Source of the DNA: Labedella gwakjiensis | GTDB lineage: Bacteria; Actinomycetota; Actinomycetes; Actinomycetales; Microbacteriaceae | Reading direction: 5' to 3' | NCBI RefSeq assembly: GCF_003014675.1 | Contig: NZ_PYAU01000001.1 | Location: forward strand, 186,001-250,000 | Length of the DNA: 64,000 nucleotides | In this document: positions 46,906 through 56,302 of the stretch, piece by piece | How the letters are laid out: every line of letters starts with the position of its first letter | How positions within the stretch are numbered: the first letter of the stretch is position 1 | The notes under the pieces: generated by a model | Told to the model about the DNA's origin: nothing | The model's input: only the letters and a program-made list of their open reading frames with translations | Database searches by the model: none | Made by a program: the position numbers and the translations under genes

Positions 46906-47003
46906 ACCGCCCCTGACGTCCTCGGACGTCGTGGATCCCCGGTGTGATCCCTCCGGTGCGGCGCGCACATGCGACTGTCGGGGGCATCTGGAAGACTCGA
47001 GTC

Positions 47004-47918
47004 ATGTCCTCGCCGAACGACCCCTCCGACCAGAACCCGCAGACTCCTGAGAACGGCGGTTTCGTATCCCCTGGTGGGCCGACCGGTGCGTCCACCCCGC
47101 CTCCGGCGGCGTCGCCATACGGCCAGCAGCCGCCGGGGGCGCAGCAATACGGCGGCCAGCAGTACGGCGGGCAGCAGTACGGCGGCCCGCAGGGGTACCA
47201 GCCCGGCGGAACTCCGCCGACGTACGGTAGCGGGCAGCCGCCCTACGGTGCGGCGTCCGGCGGGAACGGCGAACCTCCGCGCAGCAATACGTTCGGGCTC
47301 GTCGGCCTCATCATCGGCGGCGTCTCCCTCATCCTGGCGTTCGTCCCGATCATCAATTACGTGAGCTGGATTCTCGCCCTCGTGGGCCTGGCGCTCGGCA
47401 TCGTGGGGCTCGTCCTCAAGAACCGCAAACGTGGGCTCGCGATCGCCGGTGTCATCACATCGATCATCGGCCTGGTCCTGTCGATCGTGCTCGCCATCGT
47501 CTACACGGTCGGCTTCGTGGGCTCCGTCGCCACGGGCATCTCCGACAATGCGCCCGACGTCTCCAGCGCACCGTCTGACGGGGCGACGATCGACCCCGAT
47601 GCACGCGATGTCGACGTCGTGTACGAGGTGTCGGGCGACGGCACCGATGTGACGATCGTCTACCTCTCCGTCACGGCGGGCGACTCGGGCACGGACATCG
47701 AGACACTCACAGCTCAGTCGCTGCCGTGGACTCAGGAGCTCGACGCGACCGTGGGCGGGGAGTATGACTACACGGCGTTCAACGTGACCGCGACGAATGG
47801 CGCAGAAGACACCGGCGAGATCTCCTGCAGCATCACCGTGGACGGGGAGATCGTGGCCGAGGACACCGCCGACGGAGCCTTCGGCATCGTGTCCTGCATG
47901 TCGAGCGACGTCGGCTGA
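47004..47918 (+). CDS. DUF4190-type membrane protein with MmpS-like domain
   Basis: A 304-residue protein in three parts: a cytoplasmic Gly/Gln/Pro/Tyr-rich tail (1-95) with three QQYGG units encoded by 15-base tandem repeats; two or three hydrophobic segments (about 100-180) typical of DUF4190 (FGLVGLIIGGVSLILAF, ILALVGLALGIVGLVLKN); and an extracytoplasmic beta-rich domain (195-304) resembling the MmpS siderophore-export accessory fold (VVYEVSGDGTDVTIVYLS). The role is unknown; the ABC exporter just upstream may be a partner. Confidence 0.7.
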   Translation: MSSPNDPSDQNPQTPENGGFVSPGGPTGASTPPPAASPYGQQPPGAQQYGGQQYGGQQYGGPQGYQPGGTPPTYGSGQPPYGAASGGNGEPPRSNTFGLVGLIIGGVSLILAFVPIINYVSWILALVGLALGIVGLVLKNRKRGLAIAGVITSIIGLVLSIVLAIVYTVGFVGSVATGISDNAPDVSSAPSDGATIDPDARDVDVVYEVSGDGTDVTIVYLSVTAGDSGTDIETLTAQSLPWTQELDATVGGEYDYTAFNVTATNGAEDTGEISCSITVDGEIVAEDTADGAFGIVSCMSSDVG

Positions 47919-47981
47919 TCCCGCCGCACCGCCCCAGCCCCTCCCCTCGATCACCCTCCGCACGGAAGTAGCCACCACCAC

Positions 47982-49823
47982 ATGACCGCACCAGGCGCCG
48001 ACGCCTTCACGACCCGTCCCACCCTTCGCGGCAACTTCGGGATGGTGGCATCGACGCACTGGCTCGCCACCGCCGCCGGCCAGTCCACGCTGGAGCGCGG
48101 GGGCAACGCGATCGACGCCGCCGTCGCCGCAGGATTCGTCCTCCACCTCGTGGAGCCACACCTCAACGGGCCGGGCGGCGACATGAACGCCATCGTGTCC
48201 CTGCCGACGGAATCCGCGCCGCACGTGGTCGTCGGGCAGGGCCCCGCGCCGGCCGCGGCCACGATCGATCATTACCTCTCCGAGGGCCTCAGTGAGGTGC
48301 CGGGAGCCGGAGCCCTGGCCGCGGCCGTACCCGGCTCCGTGATGGCGTGGTTCCGCCTGCTCGAGGACCACGGCACGCTGGAGCTGGCCGACGTGCTCTC
48401 CTACGCCGTACATTACGCACGGACGGGCCACGCGATCGGAGCGACGGCCGCCCGCACGATCGACCGCATGGCCGGGCACTTCTCGGAGCATTGGGCGGGA
48501 TCCGCGGCGCTGTGGATGCCCGAGGGCCGCGCACCTCGCGCCGGCGACATCATCACCTACCCGGCGTGGGCCGACGTGCTCGAACGGCTCATCGCCGCGG
48601 GCGCCGCCGAGTCGACGCGGGAGGGCCGCATCCAGGCCGCTCGACACGAATGGTCACACGGCTTCGTCGCCGAGGCGATCGAACGCTTCGTCGCCACGCC
48701 CCACCGTCACTCCAGCGGAACCGACCACCGAGGCGTCCTCGCCCTCGCGGACCTCGCCGACTTCGACGCGTCGTACGAGGACGCCACGGTGTTCCGTTTC
48801 CGTGGCGTCGACATCGCGAAGACCGGGCCGTGGGCGCAAGGGCCCGTGCTCCTTCAGGCCCTCGCGATCCTCGACGGGTTCTCCGACGACCGGATCGACC
48901 CCGATACCGCCGAGGGCATCCACACCATCGCGGAGGCCCTCAAGCTCGCCCTCGCCGACCGGGACGCCTGGTACGGCGACCCAGAAGACGCGTCCGACGT
49001 GCCCCTCGACGAGCTCCTGTCGGCCGAGTACGCGGCGGCGCGGCGCGCGCTCATCGAACCGGTGGCGTCGCATGAGCTCCGGGCCGGATCACTCCCCGGA
49101 CGGACCGCGTGGACGGCCCCCTCGTCCGCCACCCCGCCAGCGGGAGGACGATCGGCGGCCACCGGAGAGCCCACCGTGGGATCCGCACGTGCCGACGACG
49201 CCATCACCCCGGACGAGGACGCCTCCGGGTACACGCGCGGAGACACCTGCCACGTCGACGTCGTCGATCGGTGGGGCTCCCTCGTCTCCGCGACGCCGTC
49301 GGGCGGGTGGCTCCAGTCGTCGCCGACGATCCCCGAGCTGGGGTTCTGCCTCGGTACCCGGCTGCAGATGACCTGGCTCGACCCGGCATCACCCTCTGCG
49401 CTCACTCCCGGGCGCCGCCCGCGCTCGACGCTGTCGCCGACCATACTCGTGCGCGACGGCGTCACCGTCGAGGCGCTCGGCACACCGGGCGGTGACCAGC
49501 AGGACCAGTGGCAGCTCCTGTACCTCCTGCGAACGATCGTGTTCGGCTACACGCCGCAGCAGGCGATCGATGCCCCGGCGTTCCACACGACCTCGCACGT
49601 GAGTTCGTTCTGGCCCCGCATCTGGGAACCCGGCGGCCTCGTGGTGGAAGACCGTGTGGGAGAGGGGACGATCGCGGAACTCCGGTCCCGCGGTCACGTG
49701 GTCTCCCGGGCCGGGGACTGGTCGCTCGGCCGCCTCTCGAGTGTTCGGCGAGACCCGGCCACGGGCGAGCTCTCCGCGGCGGCCAACCCCCGCGGTCTGC
49801 AGGGATATGCCGCAGGGCGCTGA
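47982..49823 (+). CDS. ggt: Gamma-glutamyltransferase family protein
   Basis: A 613-residue Ntn-hydrolase precursor. The N-terminal part shows GGNAIDAAVAAGFVLHLVEPHLNGPGGD, and the autocleavage site and nucleophile is T422 in GDTCHVDVVDRWGS; downstream are SATPSGGW and the C-terminal GTPGGDQQDQW and IDAPAFHTT motifs. Family members hydrolyse gamma-glutamyl bonds of glutathione-like compounds. The residue after the nucleophile is Cys instead of the usual Thr/Ser (DTTH), and no signal peptide is seen, so it may be a cytoplasmic enzyme with another substrate. Confidence 0.85.
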   Translation: MTAPGADAFTTRPTLRGNFGMVASTHWLATAAGQSTLERGGNAIDAAVAAGFVLHLVEPHLNGPGGDMNAIVSLPTESAPHVVVGQGPAPAAATIDHYLSEGLSEVPGAGALAAAVPGSVMAWFRLLEDHGTLELADVLSYAVHYARTGHAIGATAARTIDRMAGHFSEHWAGSAALWMPEGRAPRAGDIITYPAWADVLERLIAAGAAESTREGRIQAARHEWSHGFVAEAIERFVATPHRHSSGTDHRGVLALADLADFDASYEDATVFRFRGVDIAKTGPWAQGPVLLQALAILDGFSDDRIDPDTAEGIHTIAEALKLALADRDAWYGDPEDASDVPLDELLSAEYAAARRALIEPVASHELRAGSLPGRTAWTAPSSATPPAGGRSAATGEPTVGSARADDAITPDEDASGYTRGDTCHVDVVDRWGSLVSATPSGGWLQSSPTIPELGFCLGTRLQMTWLDPASPSALTPGRRPRSTLSPTILVRDGVTVEALGTPGGDQQDQWQLLYLLRTIVFGYTPQQAIDAPAFHTTSHVSSFWPRIWEPGGLVVEDRVGEGTIAELRSRGHVVSRAGDWSLGRLSSVRRDPATGELSAAANPRGLQGYAAGR

Positions 49824-49934
49824 CGCCGGCGGTCGCTGACGCCGACGGGGACCCCGCTGGATCGGGTCCTCCCACACCACGGGAGGCATCGCGACCCCCG
49901 GCGGTCGTCGATGTGTGCGACGTAGGATCGCGCC

Positions 49935-50594
49935 ATGGCTACCATCGCAATCGCGGGAGGGCACGGCAAGATCGCTCTGCTCCTCTCGCGCACCCTGTCC
50001 AGCGCCGGTCACGACGTCCGCGGCATCGTCCGCAACCCGGACCAACGGGCTGATCTCGCCGCGCACGGCGCTCTGAGCATCGTCCTCGACCTCGAGTCCA
50101 CGGACGTCGACACCCTCGCGACCGAGCTCGACGGCGTCGACGCCGTCGTGTTCGCCGCGGGGGCCGGCCCGGGAAGCACGGCCGACCGCAAGCTCACCGT
50201 CGACCGCGACGCCGCCGTGCTCCTCGGACGGGCCGCCGTCGCCGCGGGCGTCCGTCGTTACGTCCTCATCTCGTCCATCGGCGTCTCCTCACCTCCGCCC
50301 GAGGGCACGGATGAGGTGTTCCGCGTCTACCTCGAGGCCAAGAAGGCGGCGGAGGAGGGCGTGCGCGAGCTCCCCCTCGACTGGACGATCATCCGGCCGG
50401 GCTCCCTCACCGACGACGAGCCGACCGGAACGGTGACGCTCACGCCGGAGGACACGCGCGGGGACATCTCCCGCGGGGACGTGGCGATCGTCATCGCGGC
50501 TCTGCTCGAGCGAGACGACCTCGCCGGCGTCACCTTCACGGCGCTGTCGGGCTCGACCGAGGTCGAGGACGCGCTCGACGCCCTCGTCTCGTGA
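49935..50594 (+). CDS. NAD(P)H-binding SDR-family protein
   Basis: A 219-residue atypical short-chain dehydrogenase with the glycine-rich loop IAIAGGHGKIALLLSR near the start, GIVRNPDQRADL for adenine-ribose binding, VVFAAGAG and YVLISSIGVSS. Such proteins act as NAD(P)-dependent reductases or redox sensors (NmrA/YwnB-like). The active-site Tyr-Lys pair may be Y-L-E-A-K in VYLEAKKAAEE. The substrate is unknown. Confidence 0.85.
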   Translation: MATIAIAGGHGKIALLLSRTLSSAGHDVRGIVRNPDQRADLAAHGALSIVLDLESTDVDTLATELDGVDAVVFAAGAGPGSTADRKLTVDRDAAVLLGRAAVAAGVRRYVLISSIGVSSPPPEGTDEVFRVYLEAKKAAEEGVRELPLDWTIIRPGSLTDDEPTGTVTLTPEDTRGDISRGDVAIVIAALLERDDLAGVTFTALSGSTEVEDALDALVS

Positions 50595-50637
50595 TCGTGT
50601 ACGCATCGATCGTGGCGCCTGCGGCCGGAACAGCGGG

Positions 50638-50865
50638 ATGAGGAACCCCGGCCCGGTCGACGACGTCTCCATCGGTAGCGACGTCATCCGCCTCGGACAG
50701 TTCCTGAAGTTCTCGGGCCTGCTCGACTCGGGAGGCGACGCGAAGGCCGTCATCGCCGACGGCGAGGTCCGCGTCAACGGCGAGCGGGAGTTCCGACGAG
50801 GACGCCAGTTGGTCGACGGAGACCTCGTCACGTTCGGCGGACGGTCGGTTCGCGTCCGCCCCTGA
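50638..50865 (+). CDS. Small S4-domain RNA-binding protein (YbcJ-like)
   Basis: A 75-residue protein consisting of one S4 domain: IRLGQFLKFSGLLDSGGDAKAVIADGEVRVNGE. These small proteins bind RNA or ribosomal structures; YbcJ/RlbA-like members are often conserved near ribosome quality-control functions. The spacing of 43 bases after the SDR gene suggests co-transcription. The start ATG at 50638 has no strong ribosome-binding site. Confidence 0.85.
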   Translation: MRNPGPVDDVSIGSDVIRLGQFLKFSGLLDSGGDAKAVIADGEVRVNGEREFRRGRQLVDGDLVTFGGRSVRVRP

Positions 50866-50962
50866 AGGCGCCAGTCCGACTCATGCGTTCCGGGCGTCAG
50901 GCGGTCGCCGACACGTCTTTGGGACGCCCGCAGGAACTGTTGCGAGAAAGTTCCGCTGACGT

Positions 50963-50989
50963 GTCGATCCTCCTCCAGTACGTTCGACG
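50963..50989 (+). promoter_or_regulatory. ECF42-type promoter of the DGPF gene
   Basis: TGTCGA (50963-50968), a 17-base spacer and CGAC (50986-50989), 49 bases upstream of the DGPF start. ECF42 promoters are described with TGTCGA at -35 and CGA/TC-type -10. The match supports control of this operon by its own sigma factor. Confidence 0.7.
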
Positions 50990-51037
50990 CAGAGGTGAGG
51001 ACATCACATCGGGTCCGAACCGACGAAGGAGAACATC

Positions 51038-51466
51038 ATGAAGTACATGCTCATCATGCGGTCGAACGACGAGGCCGTCGAGGCGTACAACGAGATCCCG
51101 TTCGAGCAGGTCATCGAACAGATGGGACGCTACAACGAGTCACTCATCAACGCCGGTGTCATGGCCGCGGGCGAAGGGCTGACGGATGCCTCGGAGGGTG
51201 TCGTCGTCGACTTCTCCTCGCAGCCGCCGACGGTGACGGACGGCCCGTACGGGGAGACGAAAGAGCTGTTCAACGGGTTCTGGATCCTGCAGGTGTCGAG
51301 CCGCGAGGAAGCGATCGAATGGGCGAGCCGCTGCCCGCTCAGTCCCGGATCGAAGCTCGAGGTGCGCCGAGTCACCGAGCTCTCCGACTTCCCGCAGGAC
51401 AACGAGTGGATCCAGAAGGAAGCCGAGTGGATCGCCGACGCCGAGCGTGCGAAGGCCGACGAGTAG
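51038..51466 (+). CDS. YCII/DGPF-domain protein
   Basis: A 142-residue protein of the YCII superfamily, DGPF branch: MKYMLIMRSNDEAVEAY at the start and the naming motif DGPYGETKELFNGFWI in the middle. The family has a ferredoxin-like alpha/beta fold; the function is unknown. DGPF genes are the typical partner and main target of ECF42 sigma factors. The ECF42 gene starts 9 bases after its stop. Confidence 0.92.
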   Translation: MKYMLIMRSNDEAVEAYNEIPFEQVIEQMGRYNESLINAGVMAAGEGLTDASEGVVVDFSSQPPTVTDGPYGETKELFNGFWILQVSSREEAIEWASRCPLSPGSKLEVRRVTELSDFPQDNEWIQKEAEWIADAERAKADE

Positions 51467-51475
51467 GTCCAGCGG

Positions 51476-52744
51476 ATGGACGACCCGGTAGCCGCGTCCG
51501 CCGAGGCGGTACGACGGAGGGTGGCGGCGGTGTGGCGGATCGAGTCCGCGCGCATCGTCGCCACCCTGGCCCGGTACGTCGGTGACGTCGGCCTCGCGGA
51601 GGATCTCGCTCAGGAAGCCGTGGTCGATGCGTTGCGCCAGTGGCCTCGCGACGGAGTCCCCGCGTCTCCCGGCGCATGGCTGACTGCCGTCGCGAAGAGG
51701 AAGGCGATCGACGGATGGAGGAGACGTGAACGACTGGACGAACGGTACGCGGCCATGGCCCACGACCTCGACACGCGCACCGACCCGAACGCCCCGCCCT
51801 GGGACCCCGACACGATCGACGACGACGTGTTGCGCCTCGTCTTCATCTCGTGCCACCCCGTGCTCGCACGGGATGCCCAGGTGGCCCTCACCCTTCGCGT
51901 GGTCGGCGGTCTCAGCACCGAGGAGATCGCCCGCGCGTTCCTCGTGCCCACGGCGACGGTGCAGCAGCGCATCGTCCGTGCGAAGAAGACGCTGAGCGCC
52001 GCGCACGTGCCGTTCGAGGTCCCCGCGCGCGAGGAGCTGCCCGATCGGCTCGCCTCGGTGTTCGGGGTGCTGTACCTGATCTTCAACGAGGGATACGCGG
52101 CGAGCGCCGGCGACGAGTGGATGCGGCCGGAGCTGTCCCTCGAAGCCCTGCGGCTCGCTCGGTCCCTCTCCCGCCTCGTCCCTCGAGAGCCGGAGGTGCA
52201 CGGTCTCGTCGCGCTCTTCGAGTTCCAAGCGTCGAGGTTCGGAGCCCGGACCACGGAGGACGGCGAGCCCGTCCTCCTCCCCGATCAGGATCGGACGCGA
52301 TGGGACCGCACACTCATCGCGCGCGGCACAGCGGCTCTCGCACGACAGGACGCCCTCGGTCGTGGACGCGGCTACTACGGGTTGCAGGCCGGGATCGCCG
52401 AATGCCACGCCACCGCCGCCCGTGCCGCCGACACGGACTGGGAGCGGATCGTCCTCCTGTACGAGGCGCTCGGGAGGCTCGCGCCGTCCCCGGTCATCGA
52501 TCTGAACCGCGCGGTGGCCGTGTCGATGTCCGAGGGTCCGGCGACGGCGCTCCGCATCGTCGACGAGCTCGTGGCGTCCGGTCGCCTGTCGGGGTACCAC
52601 CTGCTGCCGAGCGTGCGCGGCGAGCTTCTCGACCGACTCGGGCGCGCTGCCGAGGCTCGGGAAGAGCTGCAGATGGCTGCACGGCTCACGAGGAATGAGC
52701 GCGAGCGAGCCGTGCTGCTGCGGAAGGCCGATGCGCTGACCTGA
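51476..52744 (+). CDS. ECF42-group sigma factor with C-terminal extension
   Basis: A 422-residue sigma factor. Regions 2 and 4 fill residues 10-180 (LARYVGDVGLAEDLAQEAVVDALRQW; WDPDTIDDDVLRLVFISCHPVL; LRVVGGLSTEEIARAFLVPTATVQQRIVRAKKTL), then a DUF6596/TPR-like extension follows (LYLIFNEGYAAS; LARQDALGRGRGYYGLQAGIAECHA; LGRAAEAREELQMAARL). No anti-sigma gene is present; in ECF42 proteins the extension is required for activity. It is joined to the DGPF gene. Confidence 0.92.
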   Translation: MDDPVAASAEAVRRRVAAVWRIESARIVATLARYVGDVGLAEDLAQEAVVDALRQWPRDGVPASPGAWLTAVAKRKAIDGWRRRERLDERYAAMAHDLDTRTDPNAPPWDPDTIDDDVLRLVFISCHPVLARDAQVALTLRVVGGLSTEEIARAFLVPTATVQQRIVRAKKTLSAAHVPFEVPAREELPDRLASVFGVLYLIFNEGYAASAGDEWMRPELSLEALRLARSLSRLVPREPEVHGLVALFEFQASRFGARTTEDGEPVLLPDQDRTRWDRTLIARGTAALARQDALGRGRGYYGLQAGIAECHATAARAADTDWERIVLLYEALGRLAPSPVIDLNRAVAVSMSEGPATALRIVDELVASGRLSGYHLLPSVRGELLDRLGRAAEAREELQMAARLTRNERERAVLLRKADALT

Positions 52745-52796
52745 TCTCCCTGGTCGGGCCGATCATGGATGGCGGTCGAGGGCGACAGATCCGCGT

Positions 52797-52826
52797 CGAG
52801 GGCGCCACATACATCTGGCGCCCTCG
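52797..52826. terminator. Bidirectional terminator between the ECF42 gene and dnaE2
   Basis: CGAGGGCGCCA (52797-52807) pairs with TGGCGCCCTCG (52816-52826), an 11-bp perfect stem with loop CATACATC between convergent genes. Confidence 0.7.
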
Positions 52827-52846
52827 CTCGGGAGTAGCCCTGTGGG

Positions 52847-55800
52847 TTATTGGAAGTTGCGGGAGGTGGTTTTGGCGGACATGGTGAGCCACTCCATGCG
52901 GTCGGCCACGACGTTGATGACGCCGTCGGGCGACCGCTCGAGCACGCCCCGGACGATCATCGCCGGAGCCTCGCGAGCGACCCGACGATAGCGCCCCCAC
53001 ACGCCGACACTGCACACGATGTTGACGAGCCCCGTCTCGTCCTCGAGGTTCATGAAGGTGATCCCACTCGCGGTCGCGGGACGCTGCCGATGCGTCACGA
53101 CGCCGGCCACCTCGATCCGCCTGCCCGACTCCGCCGTACGGAGCGCTTCGACGGCGAGGACACCGCGGTCGTCGAGGGGAGGACGCAGGTGTCGCATCGG
53201 GTGGTCGTCCGGCGAGATGCCCGTCGACCACAGGTCGGCGATGAGCCGCTCGGCGTCCGACATCAAACCGAAGAGCGGGGGTTGCACCGTGATCTGGGTG
53301 CCTGCGAGCTGATCCGGACGTTCGGCCGCCGCGTGCGCCGCGCCCCACATCGACGAGCGCCGGGACTCCCCCAGACCCTCGAACGCACCGGCCGCTGCGA
53401 GCGCCTCCAGCTGCGGCGTCGTCAGCCCCACCCGGCGCGCGAGATCCGACATGTCGGCATAGGCGCCGCCGCGGTCGCGTTCGGCGACGATCTGCTCCGC
53501 CTTGCGTGTGCCGATCGAGCCCACCTCGGCGAGCCCGAGCCGGACGGCGTGGTTCCCGTCACGACGATGATCGCGCGTATCGAAGGGGGCGTCCCGATCG
53601 AAGAGGCCGACCGGAGGCTGCTCGCCGCACACGCACGAGTCGGGACCCGTGCCCCCCGTCTCCGATCCCATCGTCTCGAGGCCGGCCTCCACACCCGAGA
53701 GGAGGATGTCCGGACGGAGCACCGTCACGCCGTGGGCGCGCGCATCGGCCACGAGGCTCTGCGGCGAGTAGAAGCCCATCGGCTGCGCGCGCAGCAGGGC
53801 GGCGAGGAAGGCCGCAGGGTAGTGCAGCCGCATCCATGCGCTCGCGTACACGAGCAGCGCGAAGCTGATCGAATGGCTCTCCGCGAAGCCGAAGTTCGCG
53901 AACGCCTGGATCTTCGCGTAGATCGTGTCGGCGTCCTCTCCGACGATGCCGTTGCCCGCCATGCCCGCGTAGAGCTTCTCCCGCAGCGTCTCGATCTTCT
54001 CCTGCCCGCGTTTCGACCCCATGGCCCGGCGCAGCAGGTCGGCGTCCTCCCCCGTGCAGCCGCCGACGGTCATCGCCATCTGCATGAGCTGCTCCTGGAA
54101 GAGCGGGACCCCGAGGGTGCGCTCGAGCACCGGTTCGAGCGACGGATGCAGGTAGGAGACGTCCTCCTCCCCCGTGCGGCGCCGGATGTACGGGTGCACG
54201 GCCCCACCCTGGATCGGGCCGGGGCGCACGAGCGCCACCTCGATCACGAGGTCGTAGAAGCGTCGGGGGCGCAGCCTCGGGAGCGTGCCCATCTGCGCCC
54301 GGCTCTCCACCTGGAACACCCCGATGGAGTCGGCGTGGCACAACTGGTCGTAGACGCCCTTCTCCTCCTTCGGCATCGTCTGCAGATCCCAGCGCTCCCC
54401 GCAATGCTCGTCGGCGAGGTCGAAGGAGTACTGGAGGGCTGCGAGCATCCCGAGGCCGAGGAGGTCGAACTTCACGAGCCCCATCCATGCGCAGTCGTCC
54501 TTGTCCCACTGCAGCACCGTGCGCTTCTCCATGCGGGCGTTCTCGATGGGGCACACCTCGCCGACGGGGCGATCGGTGAGGACCATTCCGCCCGAGTGGA
54601 TGCCGAGGTGTCGAGGAAACCCGAGCACCTCCTGGGCGAGGTCGATCACGGCGTCGGGGATGTCGTGATCCTCCGTGGAGGTGAGAGCGCCCCACCGCTC
54701 CACCTGCCGGGACCACGCGTCCTGCTGGCCGGGGCTGTGCCCGAGCGCCTTCGCCATGTCGCGCACGGCGCCCTTCGGTCGGTAGGTGATGACGTTCGCG
54801 ACCTGGGCGGCGTTGAAGCGACCGTACTTCTCGTAGACGTACTGGATGACCTCCTCCCGCCGGTCGGAGTCGAAGTCCACGTCGATGTCGGGCTCCTCGT
54901 CGCGCATGCTCGAGAGGAAGCGCTCGAAGGGCAGCCCGTAGCGGATCGAGTCGACCGCCGTGATGTCGATGAGGTAGCAGACCGCCGAGTTCGCCGCGGA
55001 GCCCCGGCCCTGGCAGAGGATGCCGCGCTTCCGGGCGAACTGCACGATGTCGTGGACGATGAGGAAGTACCCGGGGAAGTCCTTCTCCTCGATCACCTGC
55101 AGCTCGCGCTCGATGCGGACGCGCTTCGCCTCGTCCATACCCGGGTAGAGCCGCTCGGCCCCGCGCCACGTGAGCTCGCGCAACCAGCTCATGGGGGTGT
55201 GCCCCTCGGGCACGTCCTGCTTCGGGAGGCCGGGCTTGAGGCTCCTCAACCGGAAGCCGAGTTCCTCCGCGTAGTCGACGGTGCGCTCCACGGCACCGGG
55301 GTAGCGCGCGAACCGGGCGGCCATCTCCGCGCCGCTCCGCAGATGGGCCGTCGGGGCCGCCGGCAGCCACCCGTCCAGCTCGTCGAGGCTGCGGCGTGCC
55401 CTGACGGCGGCGAGAGCCGTGGCCACCGGGAAGTCCTGCGGGGTCGCGTAGTGCACGTTCCCTGTCGCGACCACGGGGAGGTCCAACCGCGCGGCGACGA
55501 GGGCGAGGGCGTCGTTCGCCGCGCTATCGCCCGGGTTCCCGTGATCGATGAGTTCGACCGCCACGTTCTCGCGACCGAAACGATCGAGCAGCAGCCGCAC
55601 CTCGCGGTCGGCCGCGTCGGGTCCCTCACGATCGAGGGCGTGGCGGACGGCGCCCTTCCGGCATCCCGTGAGGATCTGCCACGTGCCGTCGGCTGCCGAC
55701 GCTAGGTCGTCGAGGTCGTAGAGGGGCCGCCCCTTCTCCGCGCCGGCCGAGAGCTGCGCCGATGTGATGGCCGCAGCGAGGCGGTGATACCCCTCCTGCC

Positions 55801-56302
55801 CACGCGCGAGCACGAGGAGGTGACGCCCCTCGGGATCGGGCATGCCGTTCTGCGGGCCGCTCAGCCCGAGGGAGAGCTCCGCCCCGAAGACGGTGCCGAG
55901 CTCGGGCGCATCCGCCCCCTCCGCCGGACCGTCGAGGTGTGAGCGGGCCGCGTTGTGCGCGTCGGCCGCCTCCGCGAGGCGCACCACACCGTAGAGGCCG
56001 TCGTGGTCGGTGAGGGCGATCGCGTCGAGACCCTGACGCGCCGCCTCCTCGACGAGCCTCTCCGGCGGCGATGCGCCGTCGAGGAAACTGAACGTGGAGT
56101 GTGCGTGGAGCTCGGCGTAGGGGATGCGCGGGCCGACCCTCTCGAGGGGGCGAGGCTCGTCCGGCACGTACGGCGAGCGCTTCCGCGACCACGCCGGGGC
56201 GTCGCCGCCGTCCGCGCCGACGGGAGGGGCACCCGGCCGTCTGCGGTCGGAGAGCTGCTTCTCGAACTCCGACCACGGGATCGGAGGGTTGCTGTAGCCC
56301 AT
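52847..56302 (-). CDS. dnaE2: Error-prone DNA polymerase DnaE2
   Basis: A 1151-residue C-family polymerase. PHP domain starts IPYAELHAHSTFSFLDGASPPERLVEEAA; the palm has the catalytic Asp region EEPDIDVDFDSDRREEVIQYVYEKYG; the fingers, helix-hairpin-helix and OB-fold (IEVAGVVTHRQRP; GLVNIVCSV) follow. DnaE2 copies damaged DNA with ImuB, causing SOS mutagenesis. It is overlapped by the imuB stop (ATGA) at 56302, the start used here; the frame upstream is antisense translation. Confidence 0.96.
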   Translation of the reverse strand: MGYSNPPIPWSEFEKQLSDRRRPGAPPVGADGGDAPAWSRKRSPYVPDEPRPLERVGPRIPYAELHAHSTFSFLDGASPPERLVEEAARQGLDAIALTDHDGLYGVVRLAEAADAHNAARSHLDGPAEGADAPELGTVFGAELSLGLSGPQNGMPDPEGRHLLVLARGQEGYHRLAAAITSAQLSAGAEKGRPLYDLDDLASAADGTWQILTGCRKGAVRHALDREGPDAADREVRLLLDRFGRENVAVELIDHGNPGDSAANDALALVAARLDLPVVATGNVHYATPQDFPVATALAAVRARRSLDELDGWLPAAPTAHLRSGAEMAARFARYPGAVERTVDYAEELGFRLRSLKPGLPKQDVPEGHTPMSWLRELTWRGAERLYPGMDEAKRVRIERELQVIEEKDFPGYFLIVHDIVQFARKRGILCQGRGSAANSAVCYLIDITAVDSIRYGLPFERFLSSMRDEEPDIDVDFDSDRREEVIQYVYEKYGRFNAAQVANVITYRPKGAVRDMAKALGHSPGQQDAWSRQVERWGALTSTEDHDIPDAVIDLAQEVLGFPRHLGIHSGGMVLTDRPVGEVCPIENARMEKRTVLQWDKDDCAWMGLVKFDLLGLGMLAALQYSFDLADEHCGERWDLQTMPKEEKGVYDQLCHADSIGVFQVESRAQMGTLPRLRPRRFYDLVIEVALVRPGPIQGGAVHPYIRRRTGEEDVSYLHPSLEPVLERTLGVPLFQEQLMQMAMTVGGCTGEDADLLRRAMGSKRGQEKIETLREKLYAGMAGNGIVGEDADTIYAKIQAFANFGFAESHSISFALLVYASAWMRLHYPAAFLAALLRAQPMGFYSPQSLVADARAHGVTVLRPDILLSGVEAGLETMGSETGGTGPDSCVCGEQPPVGLFDRDAPFDTRDHRRDGNHAVRLGLAEVGSIGTRKAEQIVAERDRGGAYADMSDLARRVGLTTPQLEALAAAGAFEGLGESRRSSMWGAAHAAAERPDQLAGTQITVQPPLFGLMSDAERLIADLWSTGISPDDHPMRHLRPPLDDRGVLAVEALRTAESGRRIEVAGVVTHRQRPATASGITFMNLEDETGLVNIVCSVGVWGRYRRVAREAPAMIVRGVLERSPDGVINVVADRMEWLTMSAKTTSRNFQ

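Noticed and set aside
46374-48647. A 757-residue minus-strand open frame spanning the ABC permease, the MmpS-like gene and part of ggt
   Set aside because: It crosses three plausible plus-strand genes and is Arg/Gly/Asp-rich low-complexity translation.
52850-55705. A 951-residue open frame on the plus strand across dnaE2
   Set aside because: Antisense of dnaE2, Arg/His/Leu-rich and without any domain; dnaE2 has full polymerase motifs.
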